Of a DNA stretch of 64,000 nucleotides, positions 1 through 12,310 are shown in pieces. Positions within the stretch are counted from its first letter, which is position 1; every line of letters starts with the position of its first letter. The notes under the pieces were generated by a model. It did not search any database and was not told the origin of the DNA. It saw only the letters and a program-made list of their open reading frames with translations. The stretch is from Ilex aquifolium (Eukaryota; Streptophyta; Magnoliopsida; Aquifoliales; Aquifoliaceae). The DNA is taken from assembly GCA_951799425.1 (NCBI GenBank), contig OX637398.1:5265501-5329500 (forward strand), given 5' to 3'. A program made the position numbers and the translations under genes.

Positions 1-3000
1 CCACGGTTACCAGTCGCTCCTCAACCTTCACATTGACATGTCAGGGTTTGGGAAAATAATGAAGTGATTTGAAAATTGAACCAATTGCACACTTGAGTAA
101 TGAAGATAAGCTAACAACATTAAGACCTCGGGTTAGGAGGAAAAGAGGGGTGGGGTACATCAATGATTCTAAATATTAGATCAATTGAAGAACCCGACAG
201 TTCTAAACCACAGAAATTAACCTCCAAAATGTTCTCCAGTCAAATAGATGAGGAATAAATAATAACAATCATTACGAGTGAGTAAAGTTACAGAGATACA
301 TTTAATAGAAAAGCGAAGCAACTGCCAAAACATGAGGCGTGCATGTGTGGAATTGTACAAACCCAGAAGTTGTTACTAATATGGACCCGTGCGTGCCTCA
401 ATTTTGAAATCAACATGTCATCCCATCTGATGAATTCTACTTACGTAATTGCACAAGAGGATATATGACACGATACTAGTGGGGTGCAGTGAGGGGTAAA
501 CAACAAGAGATAATCAAAAATCTCAACTCAACACAATTAAGCCTTATCCCAACTATTTGAGATCAGCATGTGGATCCTGTTTTGCTATCCTGCTGTGTGT
601 CGTATCCTAAGTTCAACCACAAGCTATCAAGTCTTTCTTTACCTTCTATCTATAATTTTTTTAAGCACTCAATTCATATCAATCTTTAGATCAACAAATT
701 AACTTCAAACACATTACCTTCAACAAAGACCAGGACCCTCTTTCTCATTCATGTGGTAATTTATCCATTTTTTATACGAATGTGGTAGTTTATCCATGTG
801 TTCCATCATTTCAGTTGATTTTCTCTTCATTTTTTCACAGATAACTAGCCAATATTCTAAAAATAAGGTGTAGTGGGAAGCGTATATCAGAACAACAAAG
901 CAAATTTGAGAAATTGACTTGGTCTGCAAGAATTGTACGAGCAGGCCTATGATTTGTACCCCTTCATATTTCATATTTGTTAGTTGGCTCCACATTTTAT
1001 ATGTTCACATTAATAAGTAACACCCAACATCAATTTTGAGCAGAAACAAAGAAGATGAATAGTGACAAGTCTACTATCAATTATCTAAACTGCATTTCTT
1101 TAATATTACCCCATAAATATTTCGTAGAATCATGGCTGACCGTAAATACCTGGAATCCTTGGCTGCAAGCAACATCGATTATACTCTTTCGTGTAATGCC
1201 AGGCAGGATGGTCCCCTTTATGGCAGGAGTAGATATAACATTTCCCTAGTTGAGCATAGCAATTGAAACCGCATAAGACATCACTGCCTTTAATGATAAA
1301 ATGCTCCATATCAGTAACCATGAAGCACCAGAGAAATAAAGGAGGTAAGGCAACCATCTCACAATTATCAAATCCGTAAAAATCGAAGTATAACCAGCCC
1401 CAAAAGTTTGAAATTATAAAGTCAATATAAAATCAAAGTGAAAAGAAAAAAGGACATTGTAAATCTTGTCTTATATATCGTTGAAAATTCAAACCCAAAC
1501 AATTATGTGCACAATCAGCTATGCAATCAACATGAGCTAATTATGGCATTACAAAACTACCTTCCTGATCAATCTAAATATAAAAAATAACTCTTACCGA
1601 ATGATCACCGAATGAATTTGTCAGACCACATTCATATACAGAGTAATGGATACTAACACACATGCATGGTCGAAGCCCAAAAGAGGCCAATCCGCATTCT
1701 AGATCAAACCTCTCATGGGAGATGGAATGCATTTATCGAACAACCATGAAAAGGGTGATAGTATTTAGATGCAGCCCTGGTTGGTGCTGGGTGAAAAGAA
1801 ATTCCAACAAAGATGATTTTGATCCCTTTTCACTGGAAACTTTCCGCTTCTTATCAACAAGAACGTGATCAACATCTGCCTCCTGTTTGATCTGATGGTG
1901 TAATGCATTTGTTTGAATTGATCAGGGGCCTCTTTCTCATTGACTCCTTCACCTGGATTTCTACATATCCACTTAAATCTAAGTTTCTTATTCGGTGGAA
2001 TTCTACATTTACTTCAAGGCTTGCTCTGCAACACCAGGCCTATAGGTCAGGGTCTTAGGTCTAAATCATTGGCCCCAATTTCACCAATCTGTACATTGGA
2101 CAGACTCTTAAGAGGGACAAGGAACAGCTAGAAGCATGTCAATTATAGAATATTTGGCAAGAACTAACACTATGACTTATAGGACGACCTTTCCAGAAAG
2201 TGTATAGCCTTTTCAACGACCTAAGCAAACCATGTACTAAGCTTTTTAAGAGGATTACACAAACTCCTGTCAATAAATTTCATCTGATATAATTATAAAT
2301 ACAGCACTAAACACAAACATAATAATACAGCTTGCATATTTCATATAATCAACATGCTCCAAAATACCATTAATGGCCATGAGATTGATTCAATGGGCAA
2401 CATTCACAACTTAATGTTTTTCTTGCCGTACTAAACAGCGAAAAATGCAAAGAAAAATTAGACAAAGAAGGAGTGAACCATGACATTAGGTGGACAATTT
2501 GTAAAAAAAACAATATTGATATTATGGACTGTCTTTTGACCAAAACAAATCCCTAAAATGTGACAGCTTTAAAAACTGGAATACATGTGCTGGATGTCAG
2601 CTGATGTAACAAATAGATACCTTCACGACGAACACATTACAAGAGGAAACCTCTTCCAAATATCTTTTGTGAATACTATCAAGGTAGAGGACATCAGAAT
2701 AGCCTTTGGCTTTTGCAATAGATTGTGCCTTTAGAACCTATAAATCATTATCAGAAAAGTGAAAAAAAAAATATTAGCAAATCCACAAGATAATTCAGGT
2801 TTCAGAGTCTGATCATAAGAATGATCTTCTTGACATTGAGATAAGAATGACCCCTTTCACAATGTTTGATGTCTCTTATCAGTAATCAGGATACAATATA
2901 TCTATATTTTTCGATAAGAAACAACTTTATTAATTATGAGAGCGCAAAATGTGGTACAAAAACCAATCACAGGTTGTAATCAGGATGCAAAATAAGCCCA

Positions 3001-6000
3001 CCCTGCTGGAAATTTATCATTTTGTAACACAAGACATCAAACAATTTAGTAGCAAGGAATGCTTACGGTGCTTAATACTAAGAGATTGAAAACCCACTGT
3101 GTAAAAGTGCAGGAATTTTGAAGTTAAAAGCCTTACATTCTGCCAGACCAAAAAAAAAGCCTTATATTCTGCTAGAACTTTTAAAAGTTAAAACGCAGAG
3201 AAGAACTTACTTTCAAAAGACTTGAAAAAGAAAAAAGACACAACAGCAAAATGGTAGTAGGTTTTTTTGAATCAAATAAAATGTATCAAGAAAATGGATA
3301 AGGAACAACAATCAGACGGTATAGAAAACTAAAGAACACTTGTTAGTTGTTAATTATCGTTCTGAAGTTCGGGGGTACAATCAACCAGAAGATTATCAAA
3401 TTAGTTCAAGGGTATTGGCAAGAGAATTTGAGATGCACACTGACATAATGGAGTCTCAACAAACAAGCATGGAAGACTAACTGACCGCAGCATAGTTTCC
3501 GATGGTCTTTACACCTCCAGTACCACCAGGGGTTGCTCTATGAGTTTCAGTCTCAACAACCAAATTAATCGGTGCCAAACCTTCCTGCATTGCATAACAA
3601 AATCATTAAATGAATCTGAGCAACAAATGTGCCAAAAAGAATTGAATGAAAATAATTAAAGACAAGAAATGCCAAAGGAAGAACCCAATGGAATTAATCT
3701 GTGAGCATTCCAAAAATCAGCCATGATTACGAAAACTGAAAACAGGGGGAGCCAATGACTGTTAATTGAAATTAACTCCAGAAAGTAAACATAACTACAG
3801 CCAAAATTCAGATCAATTGGATTCATTCCCCACGGTCAATGTCATATAGAAGTGTGGGTAATGAGGGATCGTGGTTTACAAGCCCCATTAAGTTGTTTCT
3901 CATGTAAAATAAGACAAATAACTACATGGAAAGGAAAATCCATCATTTTTTTTTAATTCTTGATGACATTTAACTTCATAGATTATGTTTGAACAAGTAA
4001 TTGGAAAAATGAAAAAGAAACTAGCAATCAAGTCGAATTTATATGCATGCCTTTACCTCAAGCAGATATATTTATATGCATAACGACAAGTTTGTGATTT
4101 CGTTTTTTATCCAGACATGTGAAATTCCATAAATGACTGGACATAACATGCAATCCACAAGAGTAAAGTGGGACAATATCGACAATTATCTGGTAAATTT
4201 TATTACGAGAAATTTTATGATTTAAAAATATGAAAAACACAAGGTATTTTCCAGAATTAGTCGAATATACAAGAATTTTAATAGAAACAGTAATAATTCA
4301 CGATATTTAAGATGTTCAAGAGAAATTTGCAAAATACTAACATATGCGGGATAAGTTTAAGATTTCTCATGTAGTGAGAGATATCGGAACTTACTCACAA
4401 AATTCGAGAAGCCAGAGAATTTAGTAAGATATTAAAACTAATCTTTAGCAATAAATTTGTGTTTACACTCCAATACAAAAATATGCAGCACACAATGAGA
4501 TGAATATACCCTCAGTATTTTTTAATGTGTCAATTAAATAAAGGTCAATTACAAGTAATTCCTCCATCAATCACCTTTTACCACTTCATGCATTGAATTA
4601 AAAACCCGACAGGATGTCCCCAATGGGTTTAAGTATTTTGGCATTTAACCCCCTTCCGTAAGGGTTCACGTCCCAAAACTAAAGGAAAAGGTCATGACTA
4701 ACGTGTCATTGGCATTTAATATCAGAATTAGCTCTCATTGGAGTGTTATATTATGCACACATATGCGAACATGTATACAAAGAAGTCTCCCTTTTATAGA
4801 CCTTTTTCGATATCATCCATTATAGATTTATGAGAATTTTCATTGACTCCCCATCTCTGTTTTCTACATACATATGTCACAAGTGCACCAACCAATCCGT
4901 GGTCAGAGTAGTGGACTAATTGTCAATAAAGCTGGAACTCTTTATTCACATTATACAATCAAGTCTAGAAAAAGTATAAAAAAATATAAGAAAAACTAAA
5001 AGCCAGCCCAAATTTCAACGGCATAGGGTTTATGTCTTGATTCTCTTGCCTCTAATAAGTCAGTACGGAAAATGAGAGGAATTATGGGCTCTCTTCTTCG
5101 TCATCCTCCATCTATATGTCCCAAAACATCAAATATAAGAAAAAAAGAGGGATCAGGACATGAGGGCTATATATAGACTCCACATATCAAGACATGTTCA
5201 AAAGTAAAAGTGAAATATTAATTTTGAATTCCTAAAAGAAAACTAAAATGAAAAAAGAATAAAGCATACTTTAATTTTCAATTGTTTCCCTAGACAAATT
5301 TGCAATTTAGGTTGCATCAGCTTCCAGTATATATGCTAGAACTTAAAAACCAAAAACCACCATTCAGACCAAGCAGGGACATCACTTTCTTGCATTGCAG
5401 AGCTTGGTTCTAACTAAACTTTAAAAAACAAATTGTGTCCTCATCATTAGGAATAACAGCCATTGAGAATAAAGATACAAAGATGGAATTCTAAAATAGA
5501 AAGGTGGAATAAGAGAAGCTGAAGGAGACGAGAAGAGAGCCGTGTATGACTTGGAGAGAGACATAAGAGGACAGCTTACAGAGGGGGGAGAAACGTGAGT
5601 GGGGAGTGGGAAGCTTTAAGGGGAAGTTAAAAATGGTCTTTATCTAGTATTTTCATTTTATTGTACATAAGATTAGGAGAGCAACCAATTGAGATAAGCC
5701 ACCTACGCATAGTTGTCAAATTGCAATTCGTATCGTGAATTGGAATCCTAAATTTGAGAATCGTGAATCGTAAGATTCGACACAAAATTTGAACAAAAAT
5801 AAAAAATAATACTACATATTTAAAATAGACAAAATATTGAATATTGAACATTATTACATTCTAAAAATAATCAATTGACATAATCATGTCGTCTAAATGA
5901 AAAGACGCTAACTTTTTGCTTCATTTTCATCTTTTATTTAACCATTTTCAAATTCAACAACTTGAAAAAAAAAAAATCATTAAAGAACCATGGCTATTCA

Positions 6001-9000
6001 AGAACCAAAATAGTGATACCCAGTATAGATTAGGTTATAAACTTGAATGAAAAAAGACAAATAAGAAAATTGATTGAGAGAAAACATATAGCCTAACATT
6101 TTGAAACAAAAAATTAGAACTTAACAAATTACCCATGAAAGAATTGAGAGCAAAATCAATCGATAATGCGAGAGCGTTAGCCGTGACCTTTAGTTTTAGA
6201 CAACGCAATGCGAGCTTTAGATGACGTCAGAGAGAGAACGAGCAAATATTTTGAATTTTTATTAGGGCGTGAGTTCCTCTGTAAATAAAACGACGTCGTT
6301 TTACTGTTTAGCGGACGAAACGACGTCGTTTTGCCAAAAATTTGAGTTTAAAAAAAAAATAATTGAATCGTGCAATTCGTGAGATACGAATCGAATCGCA
6401 CAAGTTGTACGATTCAGTCGCGATTTAATTCTAAAACGATTCTCATATAAGATACGAATCGTTTTGTACTTGTATCGAATCGAATCGTATGAATCGAATC
6501 ATGAATCGTACGATTTTGATAACTATACACCTAAGTTTTAAAAAATCATAAAATCAAAAAAACAAAAAAAGAGGAAAATTGGGATGAGGATTTGGAGCGC
6601 TTTAAATGCTACTACATTGCTATCTATATATAGATATAAACATGCCACATGTGCACCAACCTATCCGTGCTCAGATTAGTGGACTCATGGCCAAAAAACC
6701 TTAAACAACACTGCACCAGAGAACACGACGACCCTCCAGATCCAGAATTTGGTAGAATCCCAGAAATATAATATATGATAGAATCTGGTGAATTTAGAAG
6801 GTTCCCCAAAACAAGCCTACACATTTAACAATTTTTGTGATTATATAACTAATGCATCTGGACCATAGTTATCAGTAATGTACGATACATAATAAGTATC
6901 GTACGATACGCCACGATACACAAGAAAAACGATATGAATCGTGCTTCTGTATCATTTTTGCACCGTCTCGTACGATAAGTATCCTCCCTCAATTTTATTT
7001 TTTTTACGCTAAAACGATGTCGTTTCACATTAGATATTATTTTTTTAAACCCTAGTCAATGAAACGACATCGTTTCACTGGCAAGGGCTTAAAAAATAAA
7101 ACTTCTTCATTTCTTCTAATCAATGAAGACCTGAAACAACATCTGTCCCTCTGGATCTACGAAGTAGTAGATGCCCCTCTCTAGTCCATCACACAACAAA
7201 AACCCCTTCAAAGTTTGAATTAGTGGTCTTTGCATTTTGAAATTAGTGAACTATGTTGGAAACTTAAATAGTTAGTGGCATATTAATGAAATACTATATT
7301 ATTACGAGCTTATGACTTTTTTTGCAAATGTATATATATATTTTATTAATAATTATTTAAAATTGTGATACGATACGTCTTCTGACATAAGATTTGACAA
7401 CCATGATCTTTCCAAATACCAGATATTGTAGCAACCCAAAAATGAGTAGATACTGAAAAGTACATATCGAGAAGTGTCATAAAACACAATAAACCAAGAA
7501 GCAGACATAACATCATCAATACATTAAAACATGGCATTTCGGGGCAAACTAACAACACATAATTCACTAAGCATGTGAGAGCAGATAATAGAATCTTGTT
7601 TAAAGAAGAAGAGGGTTAAAAAATAGCACAACTTGAAATGGTAACCTACATTTGGTACCTTCAAAAAAAAACCTACACTTGGTTGCAAGAGGCATGCAAA
7701 GAGGATAAACAACCAACCTTGAAATAGTTACCAACGGGAGAAACATAAATCACAAAGGTGTACTCAGGAGCTGGTGCAAGGCCAAGGACAGCTCCACTCC
7801 CCATAAGCAAAGGCCTAATATATAAGGAGCCTTTACCTGGAGGGGGTACCTGAAACAAGGCATTAAATCAAAGGATTCACTAACTTAACACCTATCACCA
7901 GCTAGCAAAAGATCTCACACAGTCAAATTGAAGTGCCACATTACCCATCTTCTATTTGCTAAAACAGTGACCTTAACAGCTTCTACAAACTGTTCAACAG
8001 TTGGTGAAGGCATGCACATACGCTCTGCACCCGTCCTCAACCGCAATGCGTTTTCTTCAGGACGAAACAATAAAATTTTGCCATCACGTTTCCGGTACGC
8101 TTTCAAACCTTCAAATAATCCCTACACACAAATACAGAAGAAGAATATATATTCCACTTACAGCAAAAGAAACTTAAACAACCAAAATAAAGCTCCGATC
8201 CAAGTCCAAGAAGACGAATTTGATGAGGTATCACTAACTTCTGATATTATAAAGAATCCTATCATAAGGTAAACCAAGTAGCTCTCCATTATGATTCAGA
8301 ATAATGATTTCAGAGAATAGCAAGGGGATAAGTGGTGAAAGCAATTATGCAATGAATTTCTACAGAGTTGGCAAACCCTTGACCAAATAATAGAAACATA
8401 CATTGTAATCACCGCAGTCCTAAGAACCAACAGGGAAAGCAATATGAGCTTCTAGGAAAAATAAAATGAGAAAGTGAAGAACATGCAGAAGGCAATGTGT
8501 ATACCAGAAGAACATATTATAGTATTCGGCAAAAAAAAAAAAAATAGAAAGAAAAAATCAAACTTGAGAACAAGATAAAGCTTTAAAGGACTAACCTGCC
8601 CATAATTCAAGACCCCAGCTGATGGGGTCAATTCAATGTTTCCAAAACGCTGTAATTCGCCTTTAGAAAAGTTTTCATCTTGAGAACATTTCATGATATA
8701 CATATAATCAGCCGGATTAAGTCCAAATCCAAGGTTGTCCCAATCAATGTCGGCCAATTCCACTGTTGCATTGCTGTAATAGGACTAATATCAATAGGAA
8801 ACTAGCTTACCAGCATGCAAACACTTCAAATGTAGTGTCTCGTGCAATTTTATTTCTTTTAAAAAATGGAAAAAGAACAAGGAAAAGAACAAGAACTTGG
8901 GAAAAAGAGGACTACTATGGCTTGAAAACAGTAGCGGTCAATGGGCGTTGAAGAATTTATCACTACCTTGGTGCCCAATTGCTTGCACCCATCTGATCCA

Positions 9001-10453
9001 AATAGAACTGGCAAACACAAACAATTACATGTACAGGGAAAAAAAACCAGAAACTGATGTGCACCAAGGCTATCCTTAAAAGGGGTGGTTGAAAGTCACC
9101 AAATTCAACCTAAGCAACTAGGTCCATGCGGTAAATTTTTTCCTTGTAAAGAATCCATACGATAGGGCAAAGCCCATGACAAATTAGACAGTTACTGCAT
9201 CACTTTACCAGTGAATAATGTTTTCCCAAAAGAAAGGTAACTACAAAACAGATTCTTCCGATATCCATCCAAGAAGCCCAATATTGAGCAACTTCGTTGG
9301 TTGCACCAACATACAAACAAAATTCTGAGATGATTCTAAGGCAAATTCAGTATATTATGTTTCACAATGTACTTACGCTCCTTTTGGTTCATGAACTTTT
9401 CCTCTGCCATAATTGCCATGGAAACTGTATTCAGCATTCCTTAATTCGTTAGGAGAGAAAATTTCCTCTTTACTTCACCTTTTCCTTTTAAATCTCGCTT
9501 TCTTCGTATCCAACCAAATGGAGTGTCAACAGGCAAGAATTTCACTTTTAAATCTGGCACATAAAGGGATTAGACCCATAAATTCCCCTCCCAACAATCA
9601 AGTAGCTGGCCAACTTACCCCCCAGAAAGTAAGGGGGGAAAAAAGGGAATTAGTTCCTTCCCCAGCTACCTCTACAAAGTGTGTAACTGCTTTGACAATT
9701 ACTTATGCCATCACTGTCCATGATGCATGACGCGAAATCAAGACAAGCCACACATTGGTTACTACAATGAACCAAGCAAAGATAAATGAGATTTCGCCAC
9801 ACCAGCAATCAATGTGCGAAATTCAGTAGATTTATGTGAACAAAGGAAAACAACATGATTCGGCAATTTCGATAATTTGATATTCATAAAATTGTATATC
9901 CAAGAAACAAAGTTACATGTAACGTACTGGAAGTGAAATTCTCAATATACATAATTTTATTCATAATGTTCTTCCCTGTTTTGAGGAATTAATGATTTTT
10001 ATTGACATAATTATTACAGTATTATAAAATTTCAACTAGCTTGAGCCCCAAAAAAATCATATTTTCATGCAATAGTTTAAACTAGATATTAAGATTTTAC
10101 GTACCTTGCGGGTGAGGCCACTCGAACAGGGGTAAAATTACCATCATTACAAGAAGAAGCGAAAAGTGACTGCTTCTGAAGCTGCATGCAAACGACATCA
10201 TATCACTCGAATTATATAAAATCGGATACAGGTACACTCATACGAAGCCTTGATCATGTAAATCTATTGGACGAATTGTAATGAAGGGAAAATAAAGTGG
10301 AGAGGACGAAAGTGGTATTACCTTGAGAGACGGAGGAGAAAAGTGTGATTTGTCGGCGAAGAGGGGAGAGAGAAGCGTCGAAGGGGTACGCGATGGGCAG
10401 AAGAGGTGAGTCGAGGTGGCGTGAGGACCAGCGAACACGGCGGCGCTCTCCAT
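1..10453 (-). CDS. BCAT: Branched-chain amino acid aminotransferase, plastid type (3' end beyond window)
   Basis: This PLP fold-type IV aminotransferase interconverts Leu, Ile and Val with their 2-oxo acids, using glutamate/2-oxoglutarate. Nine coding exons can be read: 10453-10322, 10181-10105, 8773-8596, 8121-7945, 7849-7718, 3584-3486, 2737-2621, 1245-1150 and 25-1 (cut by the edge). All junctions are GT..AG and keep frame; only the second intron is not phase 0. The first ~70 residues are rich in Ser, Pro and basic residues with few acidic ones, which suggests a plastid transit peptide (inferred). Family landmarks are [13 protein letters not shown] (exon 3), [11 protein letters not shown] (exon 4), [15 protein letters not shown] (exon 5) and [13 protein letters not shown] (exon 6), whose Lys (about residue 258) should bind PLP. 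About 344 of an expected ~400 residues are inside the window. The 4.1 kb intron between exons 5 and 6 holds two inverted-repeat elements. The isoform cannot be assigned. Confidence 0.93.
4866..4926. repeat. Short dispersed repeat, second copy at about 6638-6695
   Basis: About 55 bases containing GTGCACCAACC and AGTGGACT recur some 1.8 kb away in the same BCAT intron, in the same orientation, with several substitutions. They probably belong to a degraded repeat that could not be classified. Confidence 0.35.
5708..6527. mobile_element. Inverted-repeat element in BCAT intron, hAT-like duplication (copy 1)
   Basis: The ends are CATAGTTGTCAAA at 5708 and, inverted, TATAGTTATCAAA ending at 6527. 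The flanks CACCTACG (5700-5707) and CACCTAAG (6528-6535) match at 7 of 8 bases, as an aged 8 bp target duplication would. The interior is packed with ATCGTGAATCG / CGATTC words and carries two exact copies of AAACGACGTCGTTTT. No coding capacity is seen. The class (hAT-like, non-autonomous) rests on the duplication length only. Confidence 0.6.
6864..7404. mobile_element. Inverted-repeat element in BCAT intron (copy 2, related)
   Basis: It starts CATAGTTATCA and ends with the inverse of CATGGTTGTCA. Like the neighbouring element it is full of GTACGATAC / ATCGTACGAT words and holds two AAACGAYRTCGTTT palindromes, here with GATGTC and GACATC cores. No convincing target duplication was found, so both ends are approximate. 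Confidence 0.45.
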
Positions 10454-10571
10454 TGCTTCGTCCCTGACCAGAGTAACGCAGAGAGACGGATAGAGACTGT
10501 GTTAGAATTTTAGGTTGATTTTGATTGTTTGTTTTGGTAAAATTGGCTCCTAGATTCACCAAATTACTTAA

Positions 10572-10868
10572 TATGAAGAATTACACTTTGCACCCTAAGT
10601 TTCTCACTTTATAATTTTAAAAATTAAATTTTATATATTAGACCTTTAATATATTAAAAATATTATAATATAACTTTTCTATTAGTTTTTCGTTAATTTT
10701 TTCGTCGGCGTAAATAATTTAGTTTTTGACGGAAAAAGTAACAAAACTAATAGAAATGTCAAATTACAAAACTTTTGATATATTAAGAGTATAATATAAA
10801 ATTTTAATTTTTAAAAATACAAAATAAAAATCTTAAAAGTTTTTAGGGTATAAAGTGAGAAAAATCCT
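10572..10868. mobile_element. Foldback (MITE-like) element in the BCAT promoter
   Basis: The left arm (CTTTGCACCCTAAG, CACTTTATAATTTT) is mirrored by the right arm (TTTTTAGGGTATAAAGTG). A second, inner pair also folds back: TTCTATTAGTTTT with AAAACTAATAGAA, and TTTTTCGTC with GACGGAAAAA. Nearly the whole ~300 bp can therefore fold on itself, and no protein is encoded. It begins about 120 bases upstream of the BCAT start codon. TTAATAT occurs near both ends, but a target duplication is not proven. Confidence 0.6.
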
Positions 10869-10869
10869 T

Positions 10870-12310
10870 ATTAATATTTAAGGTTAAAAAATAACCCACC
10901 CCAAAACCTTGTCCCCACTTTGAATATTCTTAAAATTGGGAACTGAAACTACGGGTCTGGTAAGTGTCGGCAACTTTGAACTTTCTTAAACTGTAAAAAT
11001 GTTGACGTCTTTGGACCAAACACCTATTAAAAATAAAAAATATTATTGAATTAATTAATAGCAGTCGGACAGTCAATTTAATGACTAATAGTGATTAATT
11101 TAATAATAAGATTAATTAATTAAATCTAAATAATATTATTATTAAAAAATAAAAATAAATAATAATCAAAAATAGAAAATTTTAGTGTCCAATTCATATA
11201 TAATACAAATAGTATTTTTATCTTTTCTCTGTTCGGTGTATGTATATCCCTCTCTCTTCAACAATATTTAACCACCTAAATTCATTATAATTTGTCTATT
11301 TTAGTCCCCCCCCAAACTTCAATGTCTCCTATCTCACTCTTGTATAAGTCCCAGAGGGACTCACTCCTTACTAATACATACTGATCGTTACGTAAAATGG
11401 AGTCCTAAAACTAGAGTTTAAGAAAAGCAAGAGAAATGCAGGAAACTCCATTCTTAGAATAACTTCATTTCGAATAGCAAGGCAGGCAACCTAAGTCTAT
11501 ATGTTGCTCGTGAGCCACAAAGTAACAGTCTCGCAAGAGTATCGGCGTAAACTTCCATATCTCTCCCTATCTCACTCTTGTACAATCAAACACACAATTG
11601 TTCAGGAACAAGATGATTCATTTACAACCCCACTCGTCCATCCATCCTCATGGTCCAAATACATTGCTATCACCTTATACAGTTATACTTTCCAGTTTCG
11701 GAGAAACAAAGACTCCGCAATGGACTGGGAGACAAATTTCCATTTTCTCAAACGGGTGCTTAAGCACAACCCAACATTTCAATGGTATGGTGACTTAGTT
11801 CGCCAGTAAAAATTACCACTTTGCATAAATATAAAACATACAACCCACAAACCAGGACTAGAGATTAGGTTATCCATCTCACAAATAGCACTAAACCTCA
11901 CAACATGTGTCAATGAAAAGAAAAAAAAAACTCCTAAACAGCACTCCAACCAGATAAAGCCTATATAACACCAAACATTTACTTATCACTGAAAAAATCA
12001 AAGCTAGCCATATCATTTACATATTTGAGCTGCAGTCAGACAAGTCACCACCCATAACAAAAGAACCAATGCAAGTCTATGTTGCTCACTTCAGCTATTC
12101 TGCATTGGGGTGAGGGGAAAGATTTTGTTAGTGAACTAGATTTTACGAAGCTTAAATTATCCTGATAGAAGGGGCTGCACTACAAAGCCGAGACAAAAAG
12201 AGCTGGGGAAAATGAAGATACCTTCATGTTAGCTGATCTTCAAGCAAACCACACTAGTGTTTATAAAGCAAGCAGATTTTTTTTTACAATTCCTGGTTAG
12301 ACCTTGTCCT
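10870..12310. other. Spacer between BCAT promoter and CRWN4 stop
   Basis: This is AT-rich to about 11200 and mixed sequence after that. It should hold the distal BCAT promoter and the CRWN4 3' untranslated region and polyadenylation site. An open frame at 11501-11809 has no recognisable family and was not called. Nothing else is supported. Confidence 0.4.

Noticed and set aside
9001-9041. Candidate extra BCAT exon between exons 2 and 3 (acceptor and donor both present).
   Set aside because: Joining exon 2 directly to 8773 gives [14 protein letters not shown], which fits the family, whereas including the segment inserts residues unlike any BCAT I recall.
11501-11809. 102-residue open frame between BCAT and CRWN4.
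   Set aside because: No family resemblance, and it overlaps another open frame in a second register; likely CRWN4 3' flank.
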